Positions 28,480-38,595 of a stretch of 64,000 bases of DNA are shown here, piece by piece (position 1 is the stretch's first letter; each line of letters begins with the position of its first letter). Source of the DNA: Paenibacillus yonginensis (GTDB taxonomy: Bacteria; Bacillota; Bacilli; Paenibacillales; Paenibacillaceae); NCBI RefSeq assembly GCF_001685395.1, contig NZ_CP014167.1, forward strand, positions 4,472,001 through 4,536,000. The letters run 5' to 3'. A program made the translations under genes and the position numbers. The notes below the pieces were generated by a model, which worked only from the letters and a program-made list of their open reading frames with translations, ran no database searches and was not told the DNA's origin.

Positions 28480-28845
28480 TTAAATCAAAGTTTGAATTTG
28501 CGCTATAGATGGGTAAGGCTCTTCTACATGATTATAAACAAGAAAGTCTTTTAATGCCTGCGCTAAATTCTCTAAGTTTGAAAATGTTTTTCCGTCGATC
28601 GGATATGCCCAGCTTGTGCCATAGCCCTCACGATAACTATGCAGGTGCGGGCATTCAATCACTTCATCATCGGGATTTCTGTGCGGACTGCCTGAAATAT
28701 CTAATCTTAACAATACTATTGATTTCTGATATCGGGTTTGGAAAGTACGCTTTTTCACATTGATCGTACCTTTTCGATTAACATCAATAAACAGACCTGG
28801 TCTATTCCCCGTCTGCCAAAGCCCACACCGATAAGCTGCCGCCAT
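28480..28845 (-). pseudogene. 5'-truncated small protein (DUF6978-like) behind the amylase gene
   Basis: A minus-strand frame of 121 residues whose first 14 codons lie inside the 3' end of the amylase gene in another frame. The recognisable part begins about residue 18 (FIDVNRKGTINVKK) and includes LLRLDISGSPHRNPDDE, PHLHSYREGYGTSWAYP, a pattern I associate with DUF6978 proteins, which normally have some 40-50 more N-terminal residues. It looks as if the 5' end was lost when it became joined to the amylase gene. Only a weak AAGGTAA precedes the ATG. Followed after 27 bases by the frameshifted gene with a strong RBS, so the two were one cassette. Confidence 0.5.
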
Positions 28846-30262
28846 TTACCTTAAACTCGGCAAAGCCGTCTTCGCCGATTTCGATCTGCTCTTTGCGGTT
28901 GCCGGTCAGATCGGTCCAGATTTCTCCCGCCCGGCGATCGCCGACGGACATGCGTTTGCTGCCTTCCGCACCGTTCGCTATCAGCACGGCGCAGCCGGAG
29001 CCGGGCAGCTCAGGATCGCCCAAGCGGACCCAGCCGATGGTGTTCGGATGGTCGAAATAATCCTGCTGCTCGCCGTAGGCTTTGTTAGCCCGGGCATAGA
29101 GCAGGGGATCAAGAGCCTTTTTTTTGCCGGGAAGAGGATTCTCTCCTCCAATGCCGAAATAGTCGCCGTAGAAGACGACCGGATACCCGTCCTTGCGAAG
29201 CAAAATAAGCGCATAAGCACTCGGCTTAAACCAGTCCTGTACCCACGACTCCAGCGATTCGCTTGGCTGCGAATCGTGATTGTCCACGAAGGTCACGGCA
29301 TTCATGGGATGGGAGGCTACCAGCGTATCCTCGAAGATCGTCCGCAGGTCGAAGTTTTTTCCTGAGGCGGAGGCTGCCTGCAGCTTGTAGTGCAGGGAGA
29401 CGTCAAACAGGTCGATCTGATAATCGACATTGTCCAGGAATTGCCGGCAGTTGTTCAGATCCGGGTTCCAGAACTCTCCGACCATGTAGAAGGAGTCTCC
29501 CCGTTTCTCCTTCATGGCGACGGCAAATTCCCGGATGAAATTGTGGTTGATATGTTTAATGGCGTCCAGGCGCAGGCCGCCGCAGCCGGTTGTATCCAGC
29601 AGCCATTCGCCCCACTGGATCATCTCTTCGCGGACAACCGGGTGGTTATAGTCAATATTGGCGAACATCAGGTAATCGTAATTGCCGAATTCGTGTACGA
29701 CGTTCTGATTCCAGTCTTTGTTCTCGCCAAGAATACGGAAGATGCCCTGGCGTTTTCGGCTCTGATCGAAATCCGTTCCGTTAAAATGCTCGAAATTCCA
29801 GGTAAAAGGGGAATACTTCCCTTTACGGCCCGGGAACGTGAATTTCGTCCAGCCCTCGATTTCAAAAGGCTCTGAGATCACTTCCGTCCGGTTGTCGGGG
29901 TTGACCTCGACGACCTTGAATTTTTCCGTCTCATCGGCTCCGGCCTTATGGTTCATGACCACATCGATATAAATCTCGATTCCGTGCTCTCGGCAGGTCT
30001 GAATGGCTGCGATCAGCTCGTCTTTGGTGCCGTATTTGGTGCTGACTCTTCCTTTCTGATCAAATTCACCCAGATCGTATAGGTCATAAACGGCATAACC
30101 GGTATCCTCCGGCGTTTGCGCTTTTGTCACCGGGGGAATCCAGACGGCATCAATGCCGGATTCCTTCAGCTGCGGAGCAAGCTGGGCCAGTTTGGCCCAA
30201 TGCTTCCCGTCTGCGGGTAAATGCCACTCGAAAAATTGCATTATCGTATGATTTCGTTTCAT
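28802..30262 (-). CDS. Cytoplasmic alpha-amylase (GH13)
   Basis: 486 residues with no signal peptide, so it acts on intracellular alpha-glucans or imported maltodextrins. GH13 regions: DVVMNHKAGAD (region I), GLRLDAIKH (nucleophile Asp), FYMVGEFWNP (acid/base Glu) and TFVDNHDSQP (transition-state Asp). Start MKRNHTIMQFFEWHLPADG is typical of the intracellular Bacillus AmyB-like family, and the length is normal. An AGGAGG-type site precedes the ATG. Monocistronic on the minus strand; its 3' end abuts the truncated DUF-like cassette. Confidence 0.93.
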   Translation of the reverse strand: MKRNHTIMQFFEWHLPADGKHWAKLAQLAPQLKESGIDAVWIPPVTKAQTPEDTGYAVYDLYDLGEFDQKGRVSTKYGTKDELIAAIQTCREHGIEIYIDVVMNHKAGADETEKFKVVEVNPDNRTEVISEPFEIEGWTKFTFPGRKGKYSPFTWNFEHFNGTDFDQSRKRQGIFRILGENKDWNQNVVHEFGNYDYLMFANIDYNHPVVREEMIQWGEWLLDTTGCGGLRLDAIKHINHNFIREFAVAMKEKRGDSFYMVGEFWNPDLNNCRQFLDNVDYQIDLFDVSLHYKLQAASASGKNFDLRTIFEDTLVASHPMNAVTFVDNHDSQPSESLESWVQDWFKPSAYALILLRKDGYPVVFYGDYFGIGGENPLPGKKKALDPLLYARANKAYGEQQDYFDHPNTIGWVRLGDPELPGSGCAVLIANGAEGSKRMSVGDRRAGEIWTDLTGNRKEQIEIGEDGFAEFKVNGGSLSVWALADGE

Positions 30263-30425
30263 GATTGAATGGCCTCCTTATCTGCATATATCAAAGTTAC
30301 CCGGCTAGCCGGTCCTTCTAATCATGATGCTAAAGAACGGATTTTGGTCCGGACAGTTGAACATTTCCGTACGAACGATATAGTTATAATATGGACATAC
30401 ATGCCTTTATTTAACAGGACACGAG

Positions 30426-31508
30426 GTGACAGAAGGAACGGACTTGCTACTTAGAATCCGTTTAGACGACCAGATGACAGATACCGACAAGCCTCAGATG
30501 AAAATGTGTATGTGTTGCAAGCAGCTCAAGCCCGTTCAGGATTTCCGCAGACGGACAGGCCGGCGAGCGGGTGCCGGCTCACGCCGGGGACCCTGCAGGG
30601 ACTGCCGGGAGCTCCAGCGGAGGCAACTTGCCGAGCCAAAGCGAGCCGGTCTGGACAACGCTATACTTCAAGAGACTGCCTCTCGGCTTATTCCGGGCGG
30701 GGGGAAGCAGCGAAACCAGACCCCTGACCGGACACAAGCTCAAGCCGAGGGAACACACACTTTAGACCGGACGAAACAACCTGAGGGAGCTAAATCAAGC
30801 GATAAACCAAAACCAAAACCAAAACAAAAGACAAAAACAAACCCAAAAACAAACCCAAATGCGGATGCGGCGCCAAAACCAAATCCGGAAGCGCCTTCCC
30901 AACCGCCCTCCAAACAGCGGCTTCTATCGGCAGACAAACCGGGAGCGGAAGCGGGGAAGGCAAGCCTTCACTCAGCCGGCGGACTGCAGGTGAAGGCAGG
31001 GCCGCCTCGCGCAGAACCGCCTCGCGGGCCGCGCTCCAAAACGCCGGGGCAGCTGACGGCTCCCGGGTTTCCTCAGGGGATGGCAGCGCCGGAGGACGCT
31101 CAGCAGCTCAAACCGATGCGGTCCGGTCTGGTCCGCATGCGCGGCAAAAGCGATAAAGGGCGGCGCTGGCAGCAGGAGATCGACCTGGAGCTGGCCAGGC
31201 TGCTGGTGCGGGAGAAAGCGGCGGTGATCGTGAACCGACATACCATCCGCCGGCTGTTTACGAACCGGGAATTCAAGACCTTTATCCTCGAACGTGACCG
31301 TTATACCTGTCATTTCTGCGGCGGCTATGGAGATACGATTGACCACCTGCTTCCCCGTGCCAAGGGAGGACATACCACGCCGCTGAACTGCGTATGCGCC
31401 TGCAACGCCTGCAATCAGAGCAAAGCCGACCGGGACGTGGATGATTTCCTGTCCTCGGTGGTTAAACAGCCGGAAGCGGCTTCCTCGATAGAACAGAAGA
31501 AGGAGTAG
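30426..31508 (+). CDS. HNH endonuclease with N-terminal zinc ribbon and long disordered linker
   Basis: 360 residues from a GTG at 30426 (AGGA 7 bases upstream). Three parts: a zinc ribbon (C-x2-C at about 28-31 and C-x2-C at about 57-60), a low-complexity linker (about 75-215) rich in Lys, Pro, Gln, Asn and Thr, and an HNH domain (about 280-345: LERDRYTCHFCG, DHLLPRAKGG, NCVCACNACNQSKADRD). The nuclease core resembles stand-alone HNH proteins of many Bacillota; its target is unknown. The linker DNA is repetitive, with CCAAAACCAAAAC units near 30800-30870. The gene ends inside a strong hairpin and is followed by the parS-like site. Confidence 0.8.
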   Translation: MTEGTDLLLRIRLDDQMTDTDKPQMKMCMCCKQLKPVQDFRRRTGRRAGAGSRRGPCRDCRELQRRQLAEPKRAGLDNAILQETASRLIPGGGKQRNQTPDRTQAQAEGTHTLDRTKQPEGAKSSDKPKPKPKQKTKTNPKTNPNADAAPKPNPEAPSQPPSKQRLLSADKPGAEAGKASLHSAGGLQVKAGPPRAEPPRGPRSKTPGQLTAPGFPQGMAAPEDAQQLKPMRSGLVRMRGKSDKGRRWQQEIDLELARLLVREKAAVIVNRHTIRRLFTNREFKTFILERDRYTCHFCGGYGDTIDHLLPRAKGGHTTPLNCVCACNACNQSKADRDVDDFLSSVVKQPEAASSIEQKKE

Positions 31509-31540
31509 GCAATGAAGACTCATGCCTGCTCCTTCTTCTG
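31494..31540 (+). other. Strong hairpin at the end of the HNH gene
   Basis: CAGAAGAAGGAG...AGGCA pairs with TGCCT...CTCCTTCTTCTG (17 bp, one mismatch). It contains the stop codon (31506-31508). No long T-run follows, so its terminator function is uncertain. Confidence 0.6.
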
Positions 31541-31612
31541 TCTTCAAAGGGGTATGCTGATGTTCGAATTTGGCTATTTCCGCAGCTGTTTCGACAATAA
31601 ATGTCAAGACTG

Positions 31613-31628
31613 GATTCCACGTGGAACA
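31613..31628. other. parS-like site (ParB/Spo0J binding)
   Basis: Read on the minus strand, TGTTCCACGTGGAATC matches the symmetrical parS form TGTTCCACGTGGAACA at 14 of 16 positions, with a perfect 12-bp core TTCCACGTGGAA (31615-31626). It lies in the gap between convergent genes. A separate dyad TTCGACAA/TTGTCGAA (31590-31597, 31631-31638) flanks it. No parAB gene is in the window. Confidence 0.6.
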
Positions 31629-31670
31629 TTTTGTCGAACCAAGTCGTTTGTCTGGCTGAATCCGCCTGCT

Positions 31671-32195
31671 TTAACCTTGGTTCTCAGGCAAATGCAGGCT
31701 CCAAATCCGCGTCAAAGGACCGTGTTTGCCGTATACGGGATCCATATCGGGAACAGGCACACGGCTGATCTCCTCCAAGGCATCCGGGCGGTCGCTTGGC
31801 TTGCCTGTTCGTGTATTGTATTCCACGCCGTTTGGGTAGGCGCCTGCAATCCGGAAATCGGGGCTGGCGCTGATTTTCTTGTGTCCGGTTCCTGCGGGCA
31901 GAACGATGACGTCCCCGGCTTGAAGCTCAAGCCGCTCGCCTTGTTCTCCGCCGATCTGCAGCTGGGCCGATCCGCTGATCACGCCAAGCACCTCATGAGC
32001 ATTGCTGTGATAGTGGTGATAGTCAAATACGCCGTTCGTCCAACTGTTGCGCCAGTTATGTTTGTTAAACAGAGCTTCGGCTCCCTGCGGATTGCTTTCC
32101 AGCGCACCGGTGTAAATAAGAACCGGCAGATGCGGATGGTTCGGAATTACGCCGTCATCTTTGAAAATTAGTTTCTTCAGTTCAGCTTCAGGCAT
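31671..32195 (-). CDS. Cupin-domain protein
   Basis: 174 residues from the ATG at 32195, behind AGGAGG; the upstream extension lacks a ribosome binding site. Single cupin barrel: metal-ligand motif YHHYHSNAHEVLGVISGSAQ-type region near residues 67-86 (two His plus Glu and another His expected) and a second cupin motif LELQAGDVIVLPAGTGHKKI. The N-terminal sequence FKDDGVIPNHPHLPVLIY resembles small uncharacterised cupins of Bacillota. Cytoplasmic; substrate unknown. Confidence 0.8.
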   Translation of the reverse strand: MPEAELKKLIFKDDGVIPNHPHLPVLIYTGALESNPQGAEALFNKHNWRNSWTNGVFDYHHYHSNAHEVLGVISGSAQLQIGGEQGERLELQAGDVIVLPAGTGHKKISASPDFRIAGAYPNGVEYNTRTGKPSDRPDALEEISRVPVPDMDPVYGKHGPLTRIWSLHLPENQG

Positions 32196-32461
32196 ATCGG
32201 CCGCCTCCTGGGGATTAGGAATGAAATTAAAGGGAAACCTGCCAAACAACTCTGATTTTTTATAGATGCAATATAAGAACAAATAAACAGTTTGTAAACA
32301 TTTTTAACGTTTTTGAGACCCGTTTCTTCTGGAATCGGACTATGATCAAGTTAAGAAAAAAGAGTCAAATAACGGTTTGAAATTTTGTCAGATGGTTATT
32401 GAATGATAAATAAAGTGCCCGGGTCAAAGGAAGAGAAGGGCGCGTAAGAGGGGTGCAGGAA

Positions 32462-33022
32462 ATGTTAAAAAAATGGGGATCGTCGCTCATGCTGCTTGTG
32501 CTGATTGCTGCCGGATTGTCGTTTTTAATGCCTAAGGATGCTGTCGGCGAGGGAAACGCCACCGGCTCAATCGCTGCTGCAGCTGCACAAACGGAGCTGG
32601 CTTCCCGATCGACCACTTTTACCGCCTATATTCATACGCTTAACCAAGCAGATGGAACGGTAAGCTTGTCCGTAGACCCGATCGGCTGGTATCAGGGGGA
32701 AGCTGCCGACACGGTTTTCAAGCAGGAGGATCCGGAAGGTTATGCCGAGTTAGGGGGAGCGCCGGATGGCTATTACATAGTGAACCGTTCGGAGGATAAC
32801 GTGGTTTATCCGGTAAGTCCCGATGCGGCGGTGCTGATGCAGCTTTATGACCGGGACGGTCATCCCGAGAATGCGGATATTCAGCCAAACGAAGCGATTA
32901 CGCTGAGCAAATTTATCCAGGTATTCAACCAAGGCGGGCTGCTGGATCCAGCCATGTTCCCTTATCACATCACCGTTAAAGACGGTAAAGTCGTCAAAAT
33001 TGTTCAGCAGTACACTCCTTAA
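32462..33022 (+). CDS. Secreted or membrane-anchored protein of unknown function
   Basis: 186 residues from the ATG at 32462 (GAGGGG 8 bases upstream; a GTG at 32453 is too close). An N-terminal hydrophobic segment (about 8-24) ends near an Ala-rich stretch, predicting export. The mature part (about 45-185) is a compact soluble domain with TFTAYIHTLNQADGTVSLSVDPIGW in part and a C-terminal HITVKDGKVVKIVQQY hairpin. I do not recognise the family. It ends at a bidirectional terminator shared with the small gene on the other strand. TTGTCA/TAAATA upstream (about 32386-32413) may be its promoter. Confidence 0.7.
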   Translation: MLKKWGSSLMLLVLIAAGLSFLMPKDAVGEGNATGSIAAAAAQTELASRSTTFTAYIHTLNQADGTVSLSVDPIGWYQGEAADTVFKQEDPEGYAELGGAPDGYYIVNRSEDNVVYPVSPDAAVLMQLYDRDGHPENADIQPNEAITLSKFIQVFNQGGLLDPAMFPYHITVKDGKVVKIVQQYTP

Positions 33023-33068
33023 GTTTTGAAATCAATAAGTTGAAGATGAACACGCGCAACAAGCGCAG

Positions 33069-33101
33069 AAAAAAAGCCGTTCCATTAAAGGAGCGGCTTT
33101 T
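33069..33101. terminator. Bidirectional terminator
   Basis: AAAAGCCGTTCC / GGAGCGGCTTTT stem (one G-T pair), loop ATTAAA, A-rich on one side and T-rich on the other. Confidence 0.85.
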
Positions 33102-33110
33102 ATGCTGCGT

Positions 33111-33278
33111 TTATTTTTTGGAAGTGGTGTCGGATTCGGTATAACCAACCGGTTTGGCTACCCATTCGTCTGCTTCGGGTTCGATATCTACACCGTTCTC
33201 CATTTTCTTCTGTTCGGCCAGAGAATCGCCTTCTTTATTTGGTTTGTTGCGGATTTCCTCTTCATTAGGTTGACCCAT
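33111..33278 (-). CDS. Small hydrophilic protein (55 aa)
   Basis: Starts MGQPNEEEIRNKPNKEG and ends TESDTTSKK, very rich in Glu, Asp, Lys and Asn, with one Trp and no membrane segment. AAGGAGGCG lies 7 bases before the ATG, a strong site, and the frame ends just before the shared terminator. I do not recognise the family; short acidic proteins of this kind are common in spore formers. Confidence 0.7.
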   Translation of the reverse strand: MGQPNEEEIRNKPNKEGDSLAEQKKMENGVDIEPEADEWVAKPVGYTESDTTSKK

Positions 33279-33366
33279 GGTGAAACGCCTCCTTAAGACT
33301 TGATGTGGTCTACTTTGTTTATAGTTACCCGTTAGAGGAAATTACAAACATGTTTTTTTGGAAAAA

Positions 33367-34209
33367 TCAGCCCTTCACCGCTCCGGCGGTCATGCCGTCG
33401 ATGAAGTATTTCTGAAAGGCGATAAAGAGAAGGAAGATCGGCAGAATGGAGAAAAACGAACCGACAATCAACAGGTCGTAATTGTTGCCATACGGCGTCA
33501 GCAGGGTCTTGAGACCGATCGGCAGCGTGTATTTTCCTTCATTGCTGAGCACCATAAACGGCCACAGAAAGTTGTTCCAGCTGTTCATCCCGTTCAGAAT
33601 CGCCATGGCTGCAAAAGACGGCTTCATGATCGGCAGGATCAGCCGGACGTAAATCCCGTATTCGGTTGCTCCGTCCACCCGGCCAGCGGCAATCAGCTCC
33701 TTTGGAAGCCCGCTTAAATACTGCCGGAAGAAAAAGATCGTCGCCGCGTTGGCAATGCTTGGCAAGACGATAGCGGAATAGCTGTTCATCAAGCCGATGT
33801 TGAAGATGAGCTTGTATAAGGGCAGCAGCAAGATTTCAAACGGAACCATCATGATCAGCAGCACGCAGATGAAGAGGAAGTTTTTGCCGCGGAAATCGTA
33901 AGCCGAGAAGCCGTAGGCAACCGTGGCGCTGATCAGCAGCGTCAGCACGACCTGAACCACGGTCAGCAGCAGCGAGTTGAAGAACCAGGTGAAATAAGCA
34001 TGGTCTCCGGTGAATAGATAAACGAAGTTGTCCAAGCTCATAACATTCAAATCGAATCGCAGATTCAGCCCATACCGGATCAGCTCTTCACCCGGCTTGA
34101 AAGCGGAGATGGTGACGGCATAGAAAGGCACCAGGATAAAAAAGCAGAGGACGGTAAACAGGACAACCAGGCAGATACGGACGACCCTTTCTTTGCGTGT
34201 GACGCTCAT
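33367..34209 (-). CDS. Sugar ABC transporter permease, MalG type (AraQ-like)
   Basis: 280 residues, six membrane segments, with the EAA-loop region AAGRVDGATEYGIYVRLILPIMKPS and the C-terminal QKYFIDGMTAGAVKG common to MalG/AraQ-type permeases. Last gene of the importer operon (binding protein, MalF-type, MalG-type). Context next to GH51 arabinofuranosidase suggests uptake of arabino-oligosaccharides; like AraNPQ it lacks a dedicated ATPase and probably uses a shared MsmX-type ATPase (known for that family, inferred here). Confidence 0.88.
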   Translation of the reverse strand: MSVTRKERVVRICLVVLFTVLCFFILVPFYAVTISAFKPGEELIRYGLNLRFDLNVMSLDNFVYLFTGDHAYFTWFFNSLLLTVVQVVLTLLISATVAYGFSAYDFRGKNFLFICVLLIMMVPFEILLLPLYKLIFNIGLMNSYSAIVLPSIANAATIFFFRQYLSGLPKELIAAGRVDGATEYGIYVRLILPIMKPSFAAMAILNGMNSWNNFLWPFMVLSNEGKYTLPIGLKTLLTPYGNNYDLLIVGSFFSILPIFLLFIAFQKYFIDGMTAGAVKG

Positions 34210-34212
34210 AGG

Positions 34213-35106
34213 CTAATCCTCCTTCTTGAACAGGCCGGTGAACGCGAGCTGCGTCAGATTGATGATCATGGTGATCAGCAGCAGCACGATGCCGACCGCG
34301 GCGGCGTAACCGAGGTTGTTCTTCTCTATGCCTTGGCGGTACAGGTAACCGACGATAGTCAGGCCGATATTTTTCGGCGAGTTGTTGCCGTTCCAGAGCA
34401 TCATGCTTTCAATAAACATGGCAAGTCCGGCATAAATGCTGATTGTCAGCACGTAGATGGTGACCGGCTTCAGCAGCGGCATCGTAATCCGGGTGAACTT
34501 CTGGAAGCTGGAGGCTCCGTCGATGGAGGCGGCTTCGTAATAGTCGTCTGGAATGCTTTTGAGGCCGGACAGAAAATAAAGCATGTTCACACCGGTCCAC
34601 CTCCAGGTGGCAAGGGATAGCAAAGCTACAAAGCCAGTCGTTTGGCCTTTCAGAAATTTGACCGGCTCCACGCCGAACAGTCCAAGCACGCTGTTGATCA
34701 GCGAGCCCTCCATTTCCCCGAACATCAGCCGGAAGATCGTGCCCGCCACAACAACGGATGTTAAAGCCGGGAAAAAGAACGAGGATTTGAAGAATTCGCG
34801 TCCCCACATCAGCCGGTTGTTGATCAGCACCGCAAACAGCATCGGAAAAGGAATCAGGATGACCAGCGTAAGCACCATGTAGATGGCGCTGTTCACAACA
34901 GCCTTCAGGAACACGGTATCGGTCAGCAGCTTGCTGTAGTTGTCAAAGCGAGCGAAGCTCGAATCCTGCCCCAGCGTGATTTGCTGAAAGCTCATTTGAA
35001 AGGAGCTGAGCAGCGGGTAAACCCAGAAGATGGCGAACACCAGCACAAAAGGGAGGACGAATACGTAAGGGGCGACCTTTTGGGAATATAAAAATCGTTT
35101 AATCAT
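34213..35106 (-). CDS. Sugar ABC transporter permease, MalF type (AraP-like)
   Basis: 297 residues, six membrane segments; EAA loop EAASIDGASSFQKFTRITMPLLKP. I use the ATG at 35106 because GGAG is 10 bases upstream; a TTG at 35112 is too close. Three bases separate it from the MalG-type permease gene. Part of the putative arabino-oligosaccharide importer. Confidence 0.88.
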   Translation of the reverse strand: MIKRFLYSQKVAPYVFVLPFVLVFAIFWVYPLLSSFQMSFQQITLGQDSSFARFDNYSKLLTDTVFLKAVVNSAIYMVLTLVILIPFPMLFAVLINNRLMWGREFFKSSFFFPALTSVVVAGTIFRLMFGEMEGSLINSVLGLFGVEPVKFLKGQTTGFVALLSLATWRWTGVNMLYFLSGLKSIPDDYYEAASIDGASSFQKFTRITMPLLKPVTIYVLTISIYAGLAMFIESMMLWNGNNSPKNIGLTIVGYLYRQGIEKNNLGYAAAVGIVLLLITMIINLTQLAFTGLFKKED

Positions 35107-35195
35107 CGCCAAGCAACTCCTTTTTAAATAAAGCCGCCCCGCAGAGGGGCAGCTCTCTCAGATTTCCAGGCGAAAGGCGAATGGGGCCTGATGGA

Positions 35196-36530
35196 TTATT
35201 TTAATTCCTGCTCGATCTGCTTCTGGGCGTCGTCCAGCGCCTGCTGAATGTCTTTGCCGTCCTCGAAAATTTCGTTCAGCGTCACCGTATTCAGCACGTT
35301 GTTGATGGTAGGGGAGGCCGGAACCGATTTGATCAGCTTGATTTCGTCTTTGATTTCATTCAGCACATCAAACGGATTGTTGATGAAATATTTGACGAAT
35401 TCATTATCGGGGTTGTGGGTTACGTCCTGCATGTTCCATACGTCCATGTTGACCGGATCGAAACCTAGCGTATTCCAGATTTCGATATTGGCATCCTCCG
35501 ACAGCTTGGCGAAAGCCAGGAAGTCTTTGGCCAGCTGAATATCCTTGGCCGTTTTGGTTACGACTGTACCGGTTCCGCCGCCGCCAACCGATCTGGGCAT
35601 GCCGGGTTCAATGACCGGAATCGGCGCGATGGCAATTTTGCCGGAGAGATCGGGCATGTAGTTCGTATAACGTGACATCATCCAGAGCGGCATGAAGGCG
35701 GTCGCATATTTACCGGAATTAAACTCGCCGTAGGCTTCCTCGGTATCCGGCTGGCCGCCGGCGATTGTGGAGATCACGTTATTGTCCTGGAGATCTTTAA
35801 GAATCGTTAAGGCTTTGGCCATTTCCGGTGAATTTACCTTCGGATTGCCTTGTTCATCCGTGAAGTCGGCGCCCTGCTGGGCCAGCAGCATTGATTCCTG
35901 CCAGGTGGCGCTTGTGTCGGCCGTTCCCATGGATTTGCCGGTCTTCTCATAGACCTGGATACCGGCTTTCTTGAAATCGTCCCAGGTTACGATTTGGGTG
36001 TAGTCGACACCGGCTTCCTGCAGGATTTCCGTATTGTAGAAAGCGACAGATGCGCCGACATGGGTCGGAATGCCGTAATTAACGCCGTCTTTGCTGTATA
36101 AGTCGACGCGGGATTTAACAAGCGTATCCCTGTATGGATCAATCACGTCGTTCAGAGGCTCAAGCTGAGGTGTGCCTTTCAGGAAGTCCGGGAATTTGCC
36201 CAGCTCGATATCTGCGATATCCGGAGCTCCGGTACCGGTCTGCAGGGCGATGGACAGCTTGTTGTGCATATCGTCATAAGGCATCACCGTGACGTTCAGC
36301 TTGATCTGGCGATCAGGGTTCGCCGCGTTCCATTTCTCCAGCATTTTCTCGAAATGTTTGCCGTGCAGCTCCACGAACGTCCAATAGGACAGTTCGGTTG
36401 CATTGTCTCCGGCGCCGCCGTCCAGGACGGATTGTTCGCCGCCGGCGCTGCCGGAGGATTTGCCGCAGCCGCTCATAAACAGCACAAGCGAAAGTGCAGC
36501 GAGCAGGATAAACCACTTGTTAACCTTCAT
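35196..36530 (-). CDS. Sugar-binding lipoprotein of ABC importer (AraN-like)
   Basis: 444 residues from the ATG at 36530, behind GGAGG; the longer upstream frame has no family similarity. Lipoprotein signal ending LFMSGC-GKSS. The mature protein is a family-1 extracellular solute-binding protein (TELSYWTFVELHGKHFEKMLEK in part, YGIPTHVGASVAFYNTEIL, GTGTVVTKTAKD). First gene of the importer operon. A compound palindrome lies 48-69 bases upstream (36578-36599). Confidence 0.88.
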   Translation of the reverse strand: MKVNKWFILLAALSLVLFMSGCGKSSGSAGGEQSVLDGGAGDNATELSYWTFVELHGKHFEKMLEKWNAANPDRQIKLNVTVMPYDDMHNKLSIALQTGTGAPDIADIELGKFPDFLKGTPQLEPLNDVIDPYRDTLVKSRVDLYSKDGVNYGIPTHVGASVAFYNTEILQEAGVDYTQIVTWDDFKKAGIQVYEKTGKSMGTADTSATWQESMLLAQQGADFTDEQGNPKVNSPEMAKALTILKDLQDNNVISTIAGGQPDTEEAYGEFNSGKYATAFMPLWMMSRYTNYMPDLSGKIAIAPIPVIEPGMPRSVGGGGTGTVVTKTAKDIQLAKDFLAFAKLSEDANIEIWNTLGFDPVNMDVWNMQDVTHNPDNEFVKYFINNPFDVLNEIKDEIKLIKSVPASPTINNVLNTVTLNEIFEDGKDIQQALDDAQKQIEQELK

Positions 36531-36901
36531 GGTTGGACCTCCTTCCGATTGTGAACCACAGCATTCATACGGGCAGTCGGAATATTCCGAAATTCGGAAA
36601 ATTTGAAGCAAACCGTAGCAGCAAGTTGCACGGGCGATTTGCACGGACAATTTAAAAAGGTTTAAAGGCGTTTATATATAGAGAGAGCTGAGATGGGCTG
36701 AAATGAATGGTGGCTGGAAAGCTCCGGGACGAACCCAGGACAATGGGGATGTCCTGGGCGGAACCGGAATGCGGATATACAGGCTGGGAAACAATCCGCT
36801 GTTCATGGATGAAACGGAGATATGAAGGTGGTTGGCATTCAGTGATAATAAACATTAGCTCTGTGTACGTTGTTGCCCGGTAGCCGCATGCAGCCGCGAG
36901 G
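36531..36901 (-). promoter_or_regulatory. Gap between abfA and importer operon with compound palindrome
   Basis: CGGAATATTCCG (36578-36589) and TTCCGAAATTCGGAA (36585-36599) are both perfect palindromes and share five bases, giving alternating CGGAA half-sites. They lie just upstream of the binding-protein gene and probably form its operator. Further upstream on the minus strand an AT-rich TATATATAAA (near 36670-36680) could be part of a promoter. TTGCACGG occurs twice near 36625-36650. No gene or terminator seen. Confidence 0.5.
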
Positions 36902-38473
<1,572 letters not shown>

Positions 38474-38479
38474 TTAGTT

Positions 38480-38493
38480 TGAATCCGCTTACA
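38480..38493 (+). promoter_or_regulatory. cre site upstream of abfA
   Basis: TGAATCCGCTTACA, 13 of 14 to TGWAANCGNTNWCA. About 60 bases upstream of the abfA ATG, between abfA and the divergent regulator. The same 14-mer recurs at 41280. Confidence 0.65.
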
Positions 38494-38595
38494 GATATAA
38501 AATACCACAGGAGGTTCTGGAAGTAAACTATATAATATAAATCTTTTTAGGTTTATTTGAATTAAAATGGAGGAGGAAAGGACTCTGAGGGGCTG

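Noticed and set aside
30740..30937. Gly/Phe-rich minus-strand frame opposite the HNH linker
   Set aside because: Antisense of the CCAAAAC repeats; no independent support.
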